Assembly: GCF_036588685.1 (NCBI RefSeq)
Contig: NC_086378.1
Span: 14,611,578-14,675,577, forward strand
DNA from: Mytilus trossulus
Taxonomy: Eukaryota; Mollusca; Bivalvia; Mytilida; Mytilidae
DNA: 64,000 bases
Direction: 5' to 3'
Of the stretch, positions 1 to 13,200 are shown one piece after another (the stretch's first letter is position 1; the number at the start of each line of letters is the position of its first letter). The notes under the pieces are model-generated. The model was not told the origin of the DNA and made no database searches. It saw only the letters and a list, made by a program, of their open reading frames with translations. Position numbers and translations under genes: made by a program.

Positions 1-1124
1 ATATAGAAAGACATTTGAAGTGATATTTGTATGATAAACCATGCATTGTGTTAACAATATATTCTTAGCAGTTTTGACTTTGAACCCATCTATTTCACAA
101 CAGTTTCTTCAATCTTTATTTCAAACTTTCATATATACTGTTACAAAACGAATTTCATAATACATACTATATCATTCCTTCAAAAAGCTGCTATAGGCTC
201 AGGAGGTATTTTATTCTTATTACATTTGTTTCAATGTTTCTAAGGCATGAATGGAATGAACACTAGATTAGAAATGTTAGAATGACATCCAATCATACTG
301 TTATCCTTTGCACACCTGTTGATATTTGCACTATACCTTTATTCTAAGTGTCTGAAAAATCACAGAATTGTTTCACTCAATAACATTAATTACATTAGAA
401 GGAAGTCCATTTGTTTTATTAAAATATTCACAATTTAGGAGATAACTGTCTTGTTTTTTAAGCTTGGCCTATGTAGAGCATTGATTTTACAGTCACAAAC
501 TGAGTTTACCCAGCGACATGACAAGCTTAAATACAATACACTTATCACCATTCTTATGCAACATTAAAATAAATTACATTTTAGTAAATATTTTGACTTA
601 AAAATGCCATAAATGAAAAAAATGTGATTTTTTTGTTTATTTTTTGAGAAATTACGTACCAAAAAAAATATTATTTCAAAATGATGGCTTGTTTTAGTTA
701 CAGACTGGTAAAATATGGAATTGAATTCTTCAAAATATTTCACATTGAAAATAATCGTTCCAAACTAAATGCATTAGAATATGAAATTTATTTTGATATG
801 TTGTATTTTTTTCTGTTACCTGGTGTTATTATGTGGTATTGAGTAGTTTTAAGTTATGGTAGGATGTTTGGAATTACAATATTGAAAACAGATAAAATGA
901 AAACTGTACCTTACTGCAAACTATGTAATAATTTTGTTTCTTTTTATCATTCAGGGCTGTTTTCATAAATTGAATGATTTAAGTGAAAAGATTTGTATGC
1001 TACTGTGTTTGTTGAAAGCTGTAGATATTCTTTAAAATAGAAATGAAAATAAGTGTTTTTTTCGTAATTTACTTAAATTATTATATTCAATATGTAGTAA
1101 AAACTATATAACATTTATTTGTAG
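1..1124. other. Intron, AT-rich, no exon seen
   Basis: This is the 3' part of the intron entering the first visible exon. It ends in a T-rich tract and TTTGTAG acceptor at 1117-1124. I see no Cys-rich coding block, repeat or RNA gene here. Confidence 0.6.
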
Positions 1125-1272
1125 ATCGTTTTAGTGGCAACCTGTGTGAGAATGATATAGATGACTGTGAGTTTACCAGTGGATTTAATCCCTGTAATAA
1201 TGGTTCCTGTCATGACCTGGTTGGTGGATACACCTGTCTGTGTCCATCTTACTCAGGATTTACTGGGTCAAC
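1125..1272 (+). CDS. Exon 1: end of one EGF plus most of EGF-A
   Basis: The acceptor is TAG at 1122-1124 and the donor GTAAGT at 1273. The first two bases complete a codon from the previous exon. The translation closes one EGF (FSGNLCE) and then opens a calcium-binding type EGF (NDIDDCE...NGSC...[15 protein letters not shown]) whose sixth Cys is in the next exon. The end of this exon and its donor are tandemly duplicated just downstream. Confidence 0.85.
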
Positions 1273-4200
1273 GTAAGTCTTTCAGTCAGTGAATAGGGAA
1301 TCAAGCAAAATGACCATCTTACTCTGGCTTTACTGGGTCAATGTAAGTCTTTCAATCAGTAAACAGGGAATCAAGCAAATACTCCTTTCAGTCATAAGTC
1401 ATGAAAGATGAATACATTGTACTATTTAGCACAGGGGGGTTTAGAACTCCTGCTGGGGTAGTTTATGAATATAGAAAATGAATTATCTAAATTACTGAAC
1501 TCCAAAGTAAATGCTTAACTGAATTACAAGGTAAATTTAAAAAAGATTGAAGTCCTTTAAACAGGACAAATTCAATGCTTGACTATATTTACCAATAGAG
1601 AAAATTGAAAACAACTGTCATAACTTAATTTACCATTTGTTTCTTAATTTTCTTGAGTCAAGGTCTGTTTTAACTTGTCTGATAAGTTAGACAGAAGTGT
1701 TGAATGCTTGAAAGAAGGGTAACAGTTAGTCTTGTCATGATTTGGCAAGAGAAAACTACATCAGTGCTTAGTATTACCACACATGACATAAGCTGGTTAA
1801 ATTTAAGAAGGAAGATTGATAGTAATTCATATGCTGTGGTTGAAAAAAAATCCACCTCAGGTTTTTATGATATGTCGGCTAGGATAAAAGCAGTCTCCAT
1901 TATTGATAAAAATATCCAAGTAAACTTTTAATTTGTAAAATAATTATTTTCGAATGTAAACCACATGAAAATTTCTATTTAAATATTCGGTTCTTAATAC
2001 ATGTAACAAGAAAAAATGTTTTAAATGAAGAACATAAAAGTTTCATAATTTCATTATTACATGTATAAAGAAATAGACTTAAATTCATTAAGTCATTCAT
2101 CATAACATCAGCACATTATATCATTAGCTAATAATGGAGGAGTGTTTGATCTCAGGAACATTTGAAAATGGATTCATATTTATTGCTTTAGCCTATTCTG
2201 ACTAAATATTGAAAATTCATTGATCTCTCATAAACTGTATGACACTGTACTACAATATTTATGTGTTTAATATTTTTGCTTGAATTAGTGAAGCTAATCC
2301 CTTAGAGTGTCATGAAAATAATTTCCACTGCAATTTGAATTTGTAAAAAGAACTATCACAGATTGAAATAACTAGCTGTAAAACATAAAAGAGGGGCTAA
2401 AGCTTGACACCTCAAAATGTTAATTTTCGAGAAACTCAGTTTGACATTTTAAATACCCCTATAGATTCAATGCCACCATTGATTTCCCTATAAATAGTTG
2501 TTAAATTTGTGCTTTGAAAAAAATGTGCAAAATTAATCTTTGTTTTGAATAAAGAAATACTTGGCTTGAGTTTTGTCCTTTTCAGTACTATAGACAAAAT
2601 TTTACATAATATTTCATTGTGCATTAGAAAACCATCACTTGAAGTTAACTAATCAAAAGTTCACCCCTTGTTTTCCAGTGTACAAACTTTAGTAACCATG
2701 GTAACCCATAACATTTTATACTCCAATGTTGTGAAATCTGAGAAACACTGTTATACATTCTAAATTTTAAAACCCATTTTACATTTTACACTTGAAAACC
2801 CCTATTATATAGTAAATGGGTAAGGCTGCTAAATGTTACAGTTATTGTGAAAGAAACCCAGTGTGGCACTGTTTTTGATGCCACATACTAATTTAAACAA
2901 TATTTTAACTACCTACAGTACAGCGGCACCATTGGGATAGTAAGTATTCATTGAGGCTGGTATTACTAACCCCATATGTGTATAGTGTGTGCTTCAGTAT
3001 CATTTTTGGTTTAAATTAATTTAAGTTGAAAAATATATGAAAATGTATCAGTTTTGTTTGGCCATGCAAATATATATGAGATTTCTGTATGCAAAAGTTA
3101 TATTTAGTGATGCTTTACTTTTGACCTTAAAATCCTATTTATTTTTAGACATGATGCCATTTTTAATAAGAGTTTCTGTTACAATATCCTTATTTTTCTC
3201 GGTAAAAGTGAGCTTTTTGTCAACGCATATTTGGGAGCATTTCTTAGGGCTGAAACTATGACTTTTTAATTCTTGTTTAAAGTTAAAAATTATACATGAT
3301 TAGTAGATTGGTAAAATTTCGTATTTATGTGGTTTTGTAGCTAACCTTCAAAAATTTTCACATTAAGTTATGGTGCTAATTAGAAATTTTACATAACATA
3401 TTAGTTGGTTTTGGTATTTGAATGTAATAATTTTGAACTATAAAAAAGAATATCATTTCTTAAAATTGAAAGTTGAAAGAGAAAAAGATCATGCTTGTAC
3501 TTGGAAAAAAGTTGCTTGCTGATTGATGGAAGGTTTTGTTTCACTTTCACACAAAATCACCAAGACATTTTAAATAAATGTCTAGATCCGTCATTTCACT
3601 TGAAGTTTTGTGATAAACTCACTTGTCATTCACAATGTCAAACAGTTGTAAATTGTTTTTGAGTTAGTTCCCTTTTCCCTCTAAAAAATGCTGCTATATT
3701 ATATTTGTTGGGAGAAATTTGCTTCATTTTTGGAAAAAATCATAATAACTGCTGCTGAATTTCATATTAATTAGTCAGTCTTTCATTGGTTATCATACTT
3801 TTGCACAACCTTAATGTTTTAGAAGGCAAAATATCAATGCTCACACCATTTCAAAACATAACAAATACATTGGAACTCCATAAAACATGATATCTGTTAT
3901 TTGACATTGAAAAGAAGGCAAATTTTCATGTGGTTATCCTAAGTATATAGCAATTACAGAGTAGTAGCTACAAAATTTAAGATTGTTAAATAAATTTTAC
4001 AGTTGTACAACTCCAAAAAATCCTTGTGTTGATGACCCGTGTGTAAATGGACAATGCTCATCTTATGGGGCCATCAGAAGGAAATGTATCTGTAATAGAG
4101 GATATACAGGAGAGGACTGTGAAACTAATATAGGTAATTATCAGATTATTATTTTGGTTATAAGAACAATGTTTATGTGTTAAAAAGCATTTAGGTCACA

Positions 4201-7200
4201 TGGTACCATACAAATAAAGCATTTGGGTCACATATGTGGAACCATACAAACAAAGCCTTTTGACACTCATACCACACACATCTTCTTATATCTATTTGTG
4301 TCACATGGTACAGGTGTGGATCCAGTCATTTTACATGGAGAGATTTCCAACCCAGGATAAAAAAGGGGTGGATGTTTCAACCAAAAGTCACCATTCAAAA
4401 GCATTGATGTTAAAAAAAGAGGGAGTCTTCCAAAACCTTAACCCCTACCTTGGGATCTGCCATTGTGGTACCGTACAAATAAAGCATTTGTATTAAATTA
4501 CACCATACAACCAGTATTTGGGTTAAAATATATTTGTGCCATATATACACAGAATTTGGGTTACATGGTACATCCATGTCATAAACAATCAAAGCATTTG
4601 TGTCAAAAGGTAAAATAAAAATAATCATTTGGCTATACAGACAAGTTATTTGGGCTATGTATTTGCAAACCTTTCACGATTTAGGCGTGTTCTACACGAT
4701 TTTTACCCTTTGTCACGATTGCACGATCGTGTTCCTGAAAAACCCTCTAAAACACGATTTGGTGAAAATCTACACGAAAAATATTGTTGTTCCCGATTTT
4801 GAACTGTGTCCAATGGGGGACAATCGTGTTCAGCCAATCAAATTGTATGATTCTCATGATCAAACTAATCAGCCAATCAAAAACGTTTTCTCTCAAGACT
4901 ATTTCAACATGCTAGATATTGAACTTGTGTTGTATTCTGTTAGTTGATCAGAATTGTAAAATCGTGAACATGACAAATGATTTTTCAACTGCAAGGAGGT
5001 TCTTACACAGAATAAGAATAAAAGCATGGCTGATTGACAAACTTCAATGATGCAGTACTACCATGAAGATAATAAATAGTAGTTTAATCACTTGCTGTAA
5101 CATAATTTTATTTATGTATTCAATTAAATTACCAAATCATTTAAAGTATAATGTTTCTTCAAGTAATATGAATGTGTGCTCATTTGTACTTAAAAAGTGG
5201 TTTTTAATGTCCTAACATTGAGGGGGTATCCCTAGGTGTTGTTCCCAACCTGATAAAGCTGGTCCTTCTTTGTGTATAATTTTAAATTGGAAAAGTCAAC
5301 AACTATTTAGTATTCTTACACATGAAAATAATTCCTGGTCTTACAGCTACATGTTCATATTTTCTACTGATATAATAACTAGAATCATGCAAATAAACTT
5401 AAGAAAAAGGCATGTAAGCTCATCTTACAAATATGACACTTTTTCTAGACCACAAAACAGCACGCGCAAAATAGTCATCTCGAAGAATTGCAACCTATGA
5501 AATTGTTGTCGCGCGCTAAAACCCCCATGGGCATTTTCAAAAGTTGGCAGGTATGTATTTGCCAAAAAAAGCATACAACACATTTTGGTCACATGTTCTT
5601 TGCATGTATTATTTATGTAAGATATATCACTATGCTGCTTACAAAACAAATGAATTATTATAAACATATCGTTTAACTATTATGCATGTTACTATGTGTA
5701 TTACAGATGAGTGTTCACCTAATCCATGTGCTAATGGTGGGACATGTATAGACAATGTCAACAGTTTTACCTGCATGTGTCCTTCGGGATACTCTGGCAC
5801 TTACTGTCATGTCAGAGGACAATCGAATGTCTGCGCTGGGAGCTGTGGAACAGGACAGACCTGTGTGGATTTCTATCCTGAATCTAAACCTGTCTGCATG
5901 TGTGCTAATGGTTATAATGATAGTAAGTGGATTATTAGGAACATTACTGTGGATTCATTATTATTAGTTTGATACCAATTTTGTGGGTTTAAGGGGTACA
6001 GGTGAACCAGGAATTTAAATGTTCAACAAATTATAAATTTTCTATAAGCTTTGTGAGCAAATTTTGGCAAATATTCATGAAAATGCAAGTTTCCTTCAAT
6101 TTATGAAAATTGATCCCCAGGAAAATAAATGAATTTACAATATTTGATGGAAGCTTAGCTCTCTGTATTCTTATATTCAAGGTTACTTGATTGTAAATGT
6201 AAAATTTGTAGTAAAAGTGAAACTGATATTTCAGCATAAGTCTCAGTTCACTGCACCTATTTGAAATATGTGGAGTTGAAGCTTATATAATCAATGATAA
6301 AAGAGGAAACTATGTATTCAATACACATTATCTATATTTCTCCACCATTACTGGACATCACAAAGGTACTGACAGATTTGAAGTCATAATTAAAAGTCAT
6401 GGTCGTATGACACCAATAGCTGAAGAAGTGCAGATTTTTGGGTCTAGTAGCACAAATTTTTTAAATAGCGACTAGGTGTATATGAACATAAGAGAGATGT
6501 GGGTCATGTCAATGAGACAGAAACCCATTGACAAAAACAACACAAAGTCATTTAGGGAACAAACTGTAGACATATTTTTTGGTGAATAGAAACATATTTG
6601 AAATAGATTAGGTAAACATGATACTTGTAACTTGTATTATGAACTGTTTCCAGCCTCGTTAGATGGTAAGTACCTGTAGATGGCTACAAGCATGAAAATC
6701 CCAGCATGAATTATCTATAGATTTGATGTATTCTAGTGCAATGCTAACTTGTCAGACCATTTTAAAACATTTCTTGATACTATGTTTCAGGACATCCTTC
6801 AAATAAACAATAACTTCACCACACAATGTGGCCCACAAACACATGTACTGGAGTTTATGGAAACAGAAAATGTACTTTTTGAATGATATAAGCTTTTCTT
6901 TATCTTATGGAACAAGTGAATAATTTGTAATCAATCTTTTAAAATTTTTAAACTTTCCTTGATTAGGAAAATTAAATCAATTGGCAAAATAAAGGTTTCT
7001 TTTAAAAATATATCAATATAATGCAATTGCAACAAAAGCTACTGTTAAACATAGTCTCATTACATATAGTTTTAACATGCAAAGCTAAAAAATAAAATCA
7101 TTTAACTTAATGGTCACATTTTGAGGAGTCTTGTGCTTACACTTGGGGTACCAACTCTAGATCTGTTGAGGTTCCATCCCTGGTAACAAAATTACAGTAT

Positions 7201-10200
7201 TATTTCACTTTGATGTTGTTCTTATTCAATTGTGTACATGTGCAACTTTTCTGTGTCTGTTGAAGTAAATCACCTGTTTGTCACAATTAATATTTGATTT
7301 TTAAAATATTTTTAGCCCATTTTTTTACAGATGTTTTTAAATTTAAATTAAAAAGGTAACATCTGCTGTACAGTTTAAGCAAAAATTTGTGATTGTGTTA
7401 AATAACAAGTGCCAACAAAAAGTAATCAATTTGAATTGTCTTCAAGCTTTTACTTTATAGAAGTAAAAAATAAAATTGTGTGCTGAAATTCTATATATAT
7501 ATGGTAAATGAACATTTGAATTGACATACCTACAAATAGAAATACAAGACTGTTGGTTATAGCTATTATGTACTTGTCAGTTTTGAAACTCAAAGTGTTC
7601 TCAAAATTTTGGCAGTATATTAATGTTGTTTTATTTTAATTAAGATATCATCTGCTAATATCTTGATTCTAAGCATCCCAAGAAATGGTTTGAATTAAAT
7701 AGCATTGCATTAGAATAGAATCATAGTTTATAAAATTGGAACCAAGATATAAAGTATGAAAGTGAATGGTCATAAGGAACCTTGTGTTTTGCTTTTAGAA
7801 TAGTGGTCAAGAATGGGTTTTTGTTAATAAAATTGGTTTGAATTAATAATAATTTAACCTGAAATATGAATCTGAGTTTTTTTCATCCAATATAATCAGG
7901 TTTTTTTTATAAAAATAATTTTAAAAAAAAGAAATTGAAGAAGTAATGGTTTGAACAAGGTTGGAAAAGCGTTTAGGACAATGCTTATGGAAATTGTTCA
8001 GAGAGCAGTACAAAGATTTATCTATTGTTTTACTATCGTATGTCCTTTCATGTAACTTTGATGCAAGCTATCAAGATATGCATGAATGAACTTATTCAAA
8101 TATTGATACTGGTTAGCAATAAAAGAAGAAACCTTGCTATTCTTTGTAAAAAGTTCTTTATCTACTACTTCACTGCAAAAATATAAAAATACATGAAGTT
8201 CATCAATAAAATCCCAATTTACTTGTAAGATATACAAACTTTTATATCATTAGGATTTCTGGTTTTCTATCTGAAACATATTTAAATGACAATCAATAGC
8301 ATGTATTAGAACACATACAATACAGAGTCTTTATATCATTCATATTACTATAGTTTTCATGTAATTCATTTCACTATGAAACTTCATCTGTGACATTTTG
8401 CATGCTATGCTTATAAAAAAAGATGGCTACATTTAAGAAACGTTATATATATATCAGGTTCCAAAATGTCATGTTACAGCCTACATTCTGTTAGGTCTCT
8501 TTGGACTTTCAATGTAAATTGTATAAGGAAAAACTAACATAGACCTATCTATTCACTGGATAAGAATTGTTCTGTGTTGCTCTTTGTAAACTCACAAAAA
8601 TGTTTGGGAAATTAGCCCATTTTGAATGAAACTTGAAAAAATCTCCCTTCCTATAATCTCTGGGTCACAGTTATTTGTCAAGGCATTGGTAATACTTACT
8701 TTATAATATGCCTTTCTTCTGAAGTTTAAAAGGATTTATTTATAGGACAAAGATTGCATTCATGCAATCAAAACTGTTCTCTTTTGTCCTTTTGTTTTTC
8801 AGTTAGTAAAATCATCCTTTGTTTAGAACAGATTTATCAATTTGACTTTCTGTATTAACTACAACTATCATCACTTTGGTTCAGTTGGACTTGTCACATT
8901 TTACAAAAAACTTGATCTTGATTCATGCAATTGAAACTGGCTCAATAGTTAAACTTCAAGTTAACATTAATTTTGATCTAGCAAAAAAAACATTCTATAC
9001 ATTTTATCCATAAACATTTGAAAAAATTATCAATATAGTATATACTCAGATATTTAAGTTAGCTGATAGTTACAGTTGATTGCATTGAATGTGTAGTTAC
9101 AGATCACATCTTTACTTGCTTGCTAGCTGAACTGTGAAGTCATTATTACGTAAGGTATACTACCCTCCGTTTGAAGTGGTCTAGTACTAAAGACAAATAT
9201 ATATTGGTTATCTACTTATAAAGGAGGGTAGTTTACCTGACATAATAATGACTTCACAGTTCAGCTAGCAAGCAAGCTAACCAAAAATATATCATTTACC
9301 TACACACTCAATGCAATCAGCTGTATAAATTGTATTCAAATGACCATAAATGTCTCAAAAGCTACATTAGTTGTGCATGGTGCATGCTTCTATCTGTTAA
9401 AAAAATATATATCAATGGCATTACTGTTAAAGTAATATGAAATGGAAACTATGGGTAAAGAAATATATCTCCAATTCATAGTATTGCCTTCTATATTGCT
9501 TTGCACAATGTAATGTTTAATTTTTAGTTCCCACTAAAAATGAATTCAATCATTCCACCAGTTCTCACAAGCACTTTGATTTTCAATTTCTATGAAATTA
9601 CAGGACTGTTGAATATCTTGGGCTAAAGTTATAAAATAACAAATGCATTTTTTTCATTAATAACATATTGACTGGTATTAATTTATCACAATCATATTAC
9701 ATTTATATAAATGTTTTTTTTAAGTCATAATCTCTTTGTTTGGTTTTGGTTAATAACTGCTGCATGAAATAAAGAAGATGTAATTTTCTGTGTTTTTCTT
9801 CATTTCAGATGGTGGAGTCTGTCAGCTAATGAATTACTGCACTGCCAGCAGCTGTTTGAATGGTGGCACATGTTTCTCCTCCTATGGTGGCTATATCTGT
9901 AGATGTGCTCTGGGTTACTCAGGGCCTAGTTGTCAATTCATCGTAGATAACTGTGCCGCTCAGCCATGTGTCAATAATGGTGTCTGTACCAATGCTGTCA
10001 ACTCCTATACATGTACTTGTCCATTAACTGGAACAGGAGGTAAGAGTTATAACATCAAGAACTTCTTTAAAGCTAACTGAGTTAGGTTTAACAAAAGACA
10101 AGTATTAAGTCTCTGGTTTAACTTAAAAAATCCACAATTTGAAATCAAATTCAGATATAAATGTAATTAGAATATTGCAGACAAAACATTATTGTTAAAA

Positions 10201-13200
10201 ACTTTCATTAGAGTGAAAAATATCTCTTTTCTCTAGATTTTTGGTTTGGTGCAAAGTTAATATGAAAATTAAACAATTACTTTTTCAATTGTGGTTGTAT
10301 AATTAAATGCATTTTATCCAAATGCACAAGTTGAATTTTATATTTTGAAAGAATTTGACTGTATGAATTTGATTTGAATAATGAGTAAATTTTACTGACC
10401 TTCAATTGTGTATATTTTCAGGATCTCTCTGTTTAGACAACAAAGATAACTGTGCTCCTTACCCTTGTGTTATAGCCAACACTATACAATGTTTCGACAG
10501 AATAAATGATTATTACTGTAGATGTAAGGCAGGCTTTAGAGGGCAGAATTGCTCAGTAAGTAACACATGTTTTTGGATTAAATTCAAAAGGCACCCATGC
10601 TTTGCTCAGTCTTGAAGGTCGTACATTGACCTATAATTGTTAATTTCTGTGTCATTTGGTCTCTTGTGGAGAGTTGCCTCATTGTTCTCTTGTGGATAGT
10701 TTCCTCATTGGCAATCATACCACATCTTCTGTTTATAGATACATTTATTAGATGAGATCTGCCTATGTGATAATAATCACTTAATATTCAGCATGTTCAA
10801 TTGAACTTTTAAAGATCCATTGAATGTTAGGGAAAGCTATTATCAATTTATACATGGTTGTTACTATATTTTTAGTTAGGAAACACAGATTGCAACAGTT
10901 TTCCTTGTCTGCATGGTGGCACTTGTTCTGCCACTTCCACAGGTTACCAATGTGCATGTGCCACTGGTTGGTATGGTAACAACTGTGAGAACATGATAGA
11001 TAACTGTGCCCCAACATCACAGTGTGCTAATGCTGCTACTTGTTATAACACAGTCGTAGGGTACCAGTGTGTGTAAGTATGTCAGTAAATATTAAATTTC
11101 TTATGATAAGCATAGATTTCTGGGATACGATTGCTTTCAAGCAATCTCTAGATTTATACCAGTGGCTCAGAGCATTGCCCTCACATCAATCGTTTTATTC
11201 TAAACATTAAGGAACATCTCAGATTCTTATGATTGTCTTGCTTTAAGGAGGCTCGCGGGTATAAAATTTTCAGAAAAAAATCAAACGTTATTTTTCATTA
11301 CAAATTTGATTAATTACCTAAAGAAGTTGTTACTTTATCATATGGTACAAAAATTATTCCAAAAAATCAATACGTGTTGGCCCCAGGTGACTTTTAAAAT
11401 GTAGATATCATTGAAAAAGCTCCAAATTATCTCCCTTGGGTGCAAAAATGCCATATTTTGGCATTAAAATTTAAATATCTTTTTTAACTCATCGGTGACC
11501 TATATTTTTTATTGTTATTTTCGAAAAAGCTGTACATAAACTAAATAATTGTAAAATTTTAGCCATTTCTGTAATTTAGTTCTTTTTTAATTACTATATT
11601 ACCGCTTTTTCTCCTATTAGTTCAACAGAATAAAAGGACATTAGCAAAAATGTATGCTTTTTTCGAAGGCAGATTGTGAGCGTAGATGAACGGTGACCCC
11701 ATTTTTTTATTTCATTTTTCTATTAGGTATAAGATAAAGTTAATTTATAGAAAAATATAGCGAAATCTTATATTAAATAAAAAAATTGATTTAGACCCGC
11801 GAGCCCCCTTAAAAGGTAAAAACAAACAAAGGGATTAAACTTAAACAACTTTACTATAATGTTCTTTTCATAATCTTCATGTTTGACATTTCCCCTGACT
11901 TATATGCATGTTTTTAACAACACGGAAAATCAGAATTAAGCAGTATTTATATTTAGTGTTTTTATAAATTTAGAAACACGTCAGAGGGAATTCCCCAGTT
12001 TTGATAAAAATGTGAGAGTTCTTTGAATTCCGATAAATCTATTTTTGTCATACAAGAAATGAAGTGGATATTTTCTTATTTGTTACTGTTATGAAACTGA
12101 TATTTGAGATTGTACTTCCATAAATAAAAAGAGAACCATCTAGGTCGTTTAATAAACATTTGTTTTGGTAATTGTGCGCATGCATTTAGTTTTTCTGAAT
12201 TCAAGGGGAATTAGATTGAACGGTTGCTCTGGATTCCCCACTCAATTAATTAATTTATAACTCATGGGATCTTTTCTATGTATGTCTGCTATTGAGTGTT
12301 ATTGTTGTTGCATAATTTTAAATCATGTGCATCATTTAAATTAAATACATGGAGTCCTCATCGTCAAGTGGTAACGAGAACACCCCTTCAGGCGAAATGG
12401 AGTCTTCCATATTATCGTTTCGAGTTGTCTCCTTTCTGGAAGTAACTTCCATGAATTTTGATTCAAAACATCACGTCGAGTATTAGCTCGTTCTGTCGAT
12501 AAACGTAGTATTATATTAAAAACCATCGCAATTTAAACCGAAGAATGTGTACAGAAAGGAGTCATGATCACTGACCAAAGGAAATTAAATATTTAAAGAG
12601 TTAGGAATTGGGTTCCTCCTAGAATTAACGTAGGAAAATAGGTGATCAGAAACGAAGTGAAATACCTTCTCTCACTCTGAGTCTCAGTGACTGCTGTGGA
12701 AAGTAAACTTGGAATTGATAGTACAAAAATAAAACACAATGGGCCTAAGTACATTGTTCATACACTTTTATCCCGGATTGACTATTTTGATCTATTCAGA
12801 TTACGTAAATTATATTTTACATGTGCAGTTGACTTAGTTTTGAAAATAATATGATTAAACTACATGTATACATCTGTCAATGAAACAATGGCAATCTTAT
12901 CCCTCAGAGCAATCTACTCTTTGATTTATGACATGACATTAACAGTACTTGTACTAATTTTCACAACTTATATGGAACAAAAAGAAAATTTGATTATTAC
13001 ATTGTTTGCAATCAAATACTGTGAATTCACAGAATAAAAAAGTGATAATTTCACTCTTCTGACATTGTACAACGATAGATATTGTCAAGACATTGTCAAT
13101 GATGTCACATTAAATAAATTGTGAATGCGTAGAAAAAGATATAGCCCCTTACATTTTCTACTTTAATTCAATTTAAAGGACCATTGTCCATCAAATACAA

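Noticed and set aside
4600..4947. 115-codon open frame with repeated ACACGAT motifs
   Set aside because: No recognisable domain, no splice link to the gene, and the start lies inside the degenerate repeat array. The CACGAT motif recurrence hints at another repeat rather than a gene.
12341..12526. 61-codon minus frame with higher GC than its surroundings
   Set aside because: Too short and without any recognised motif. It may be part of an old repeat but I could not find a second copy.
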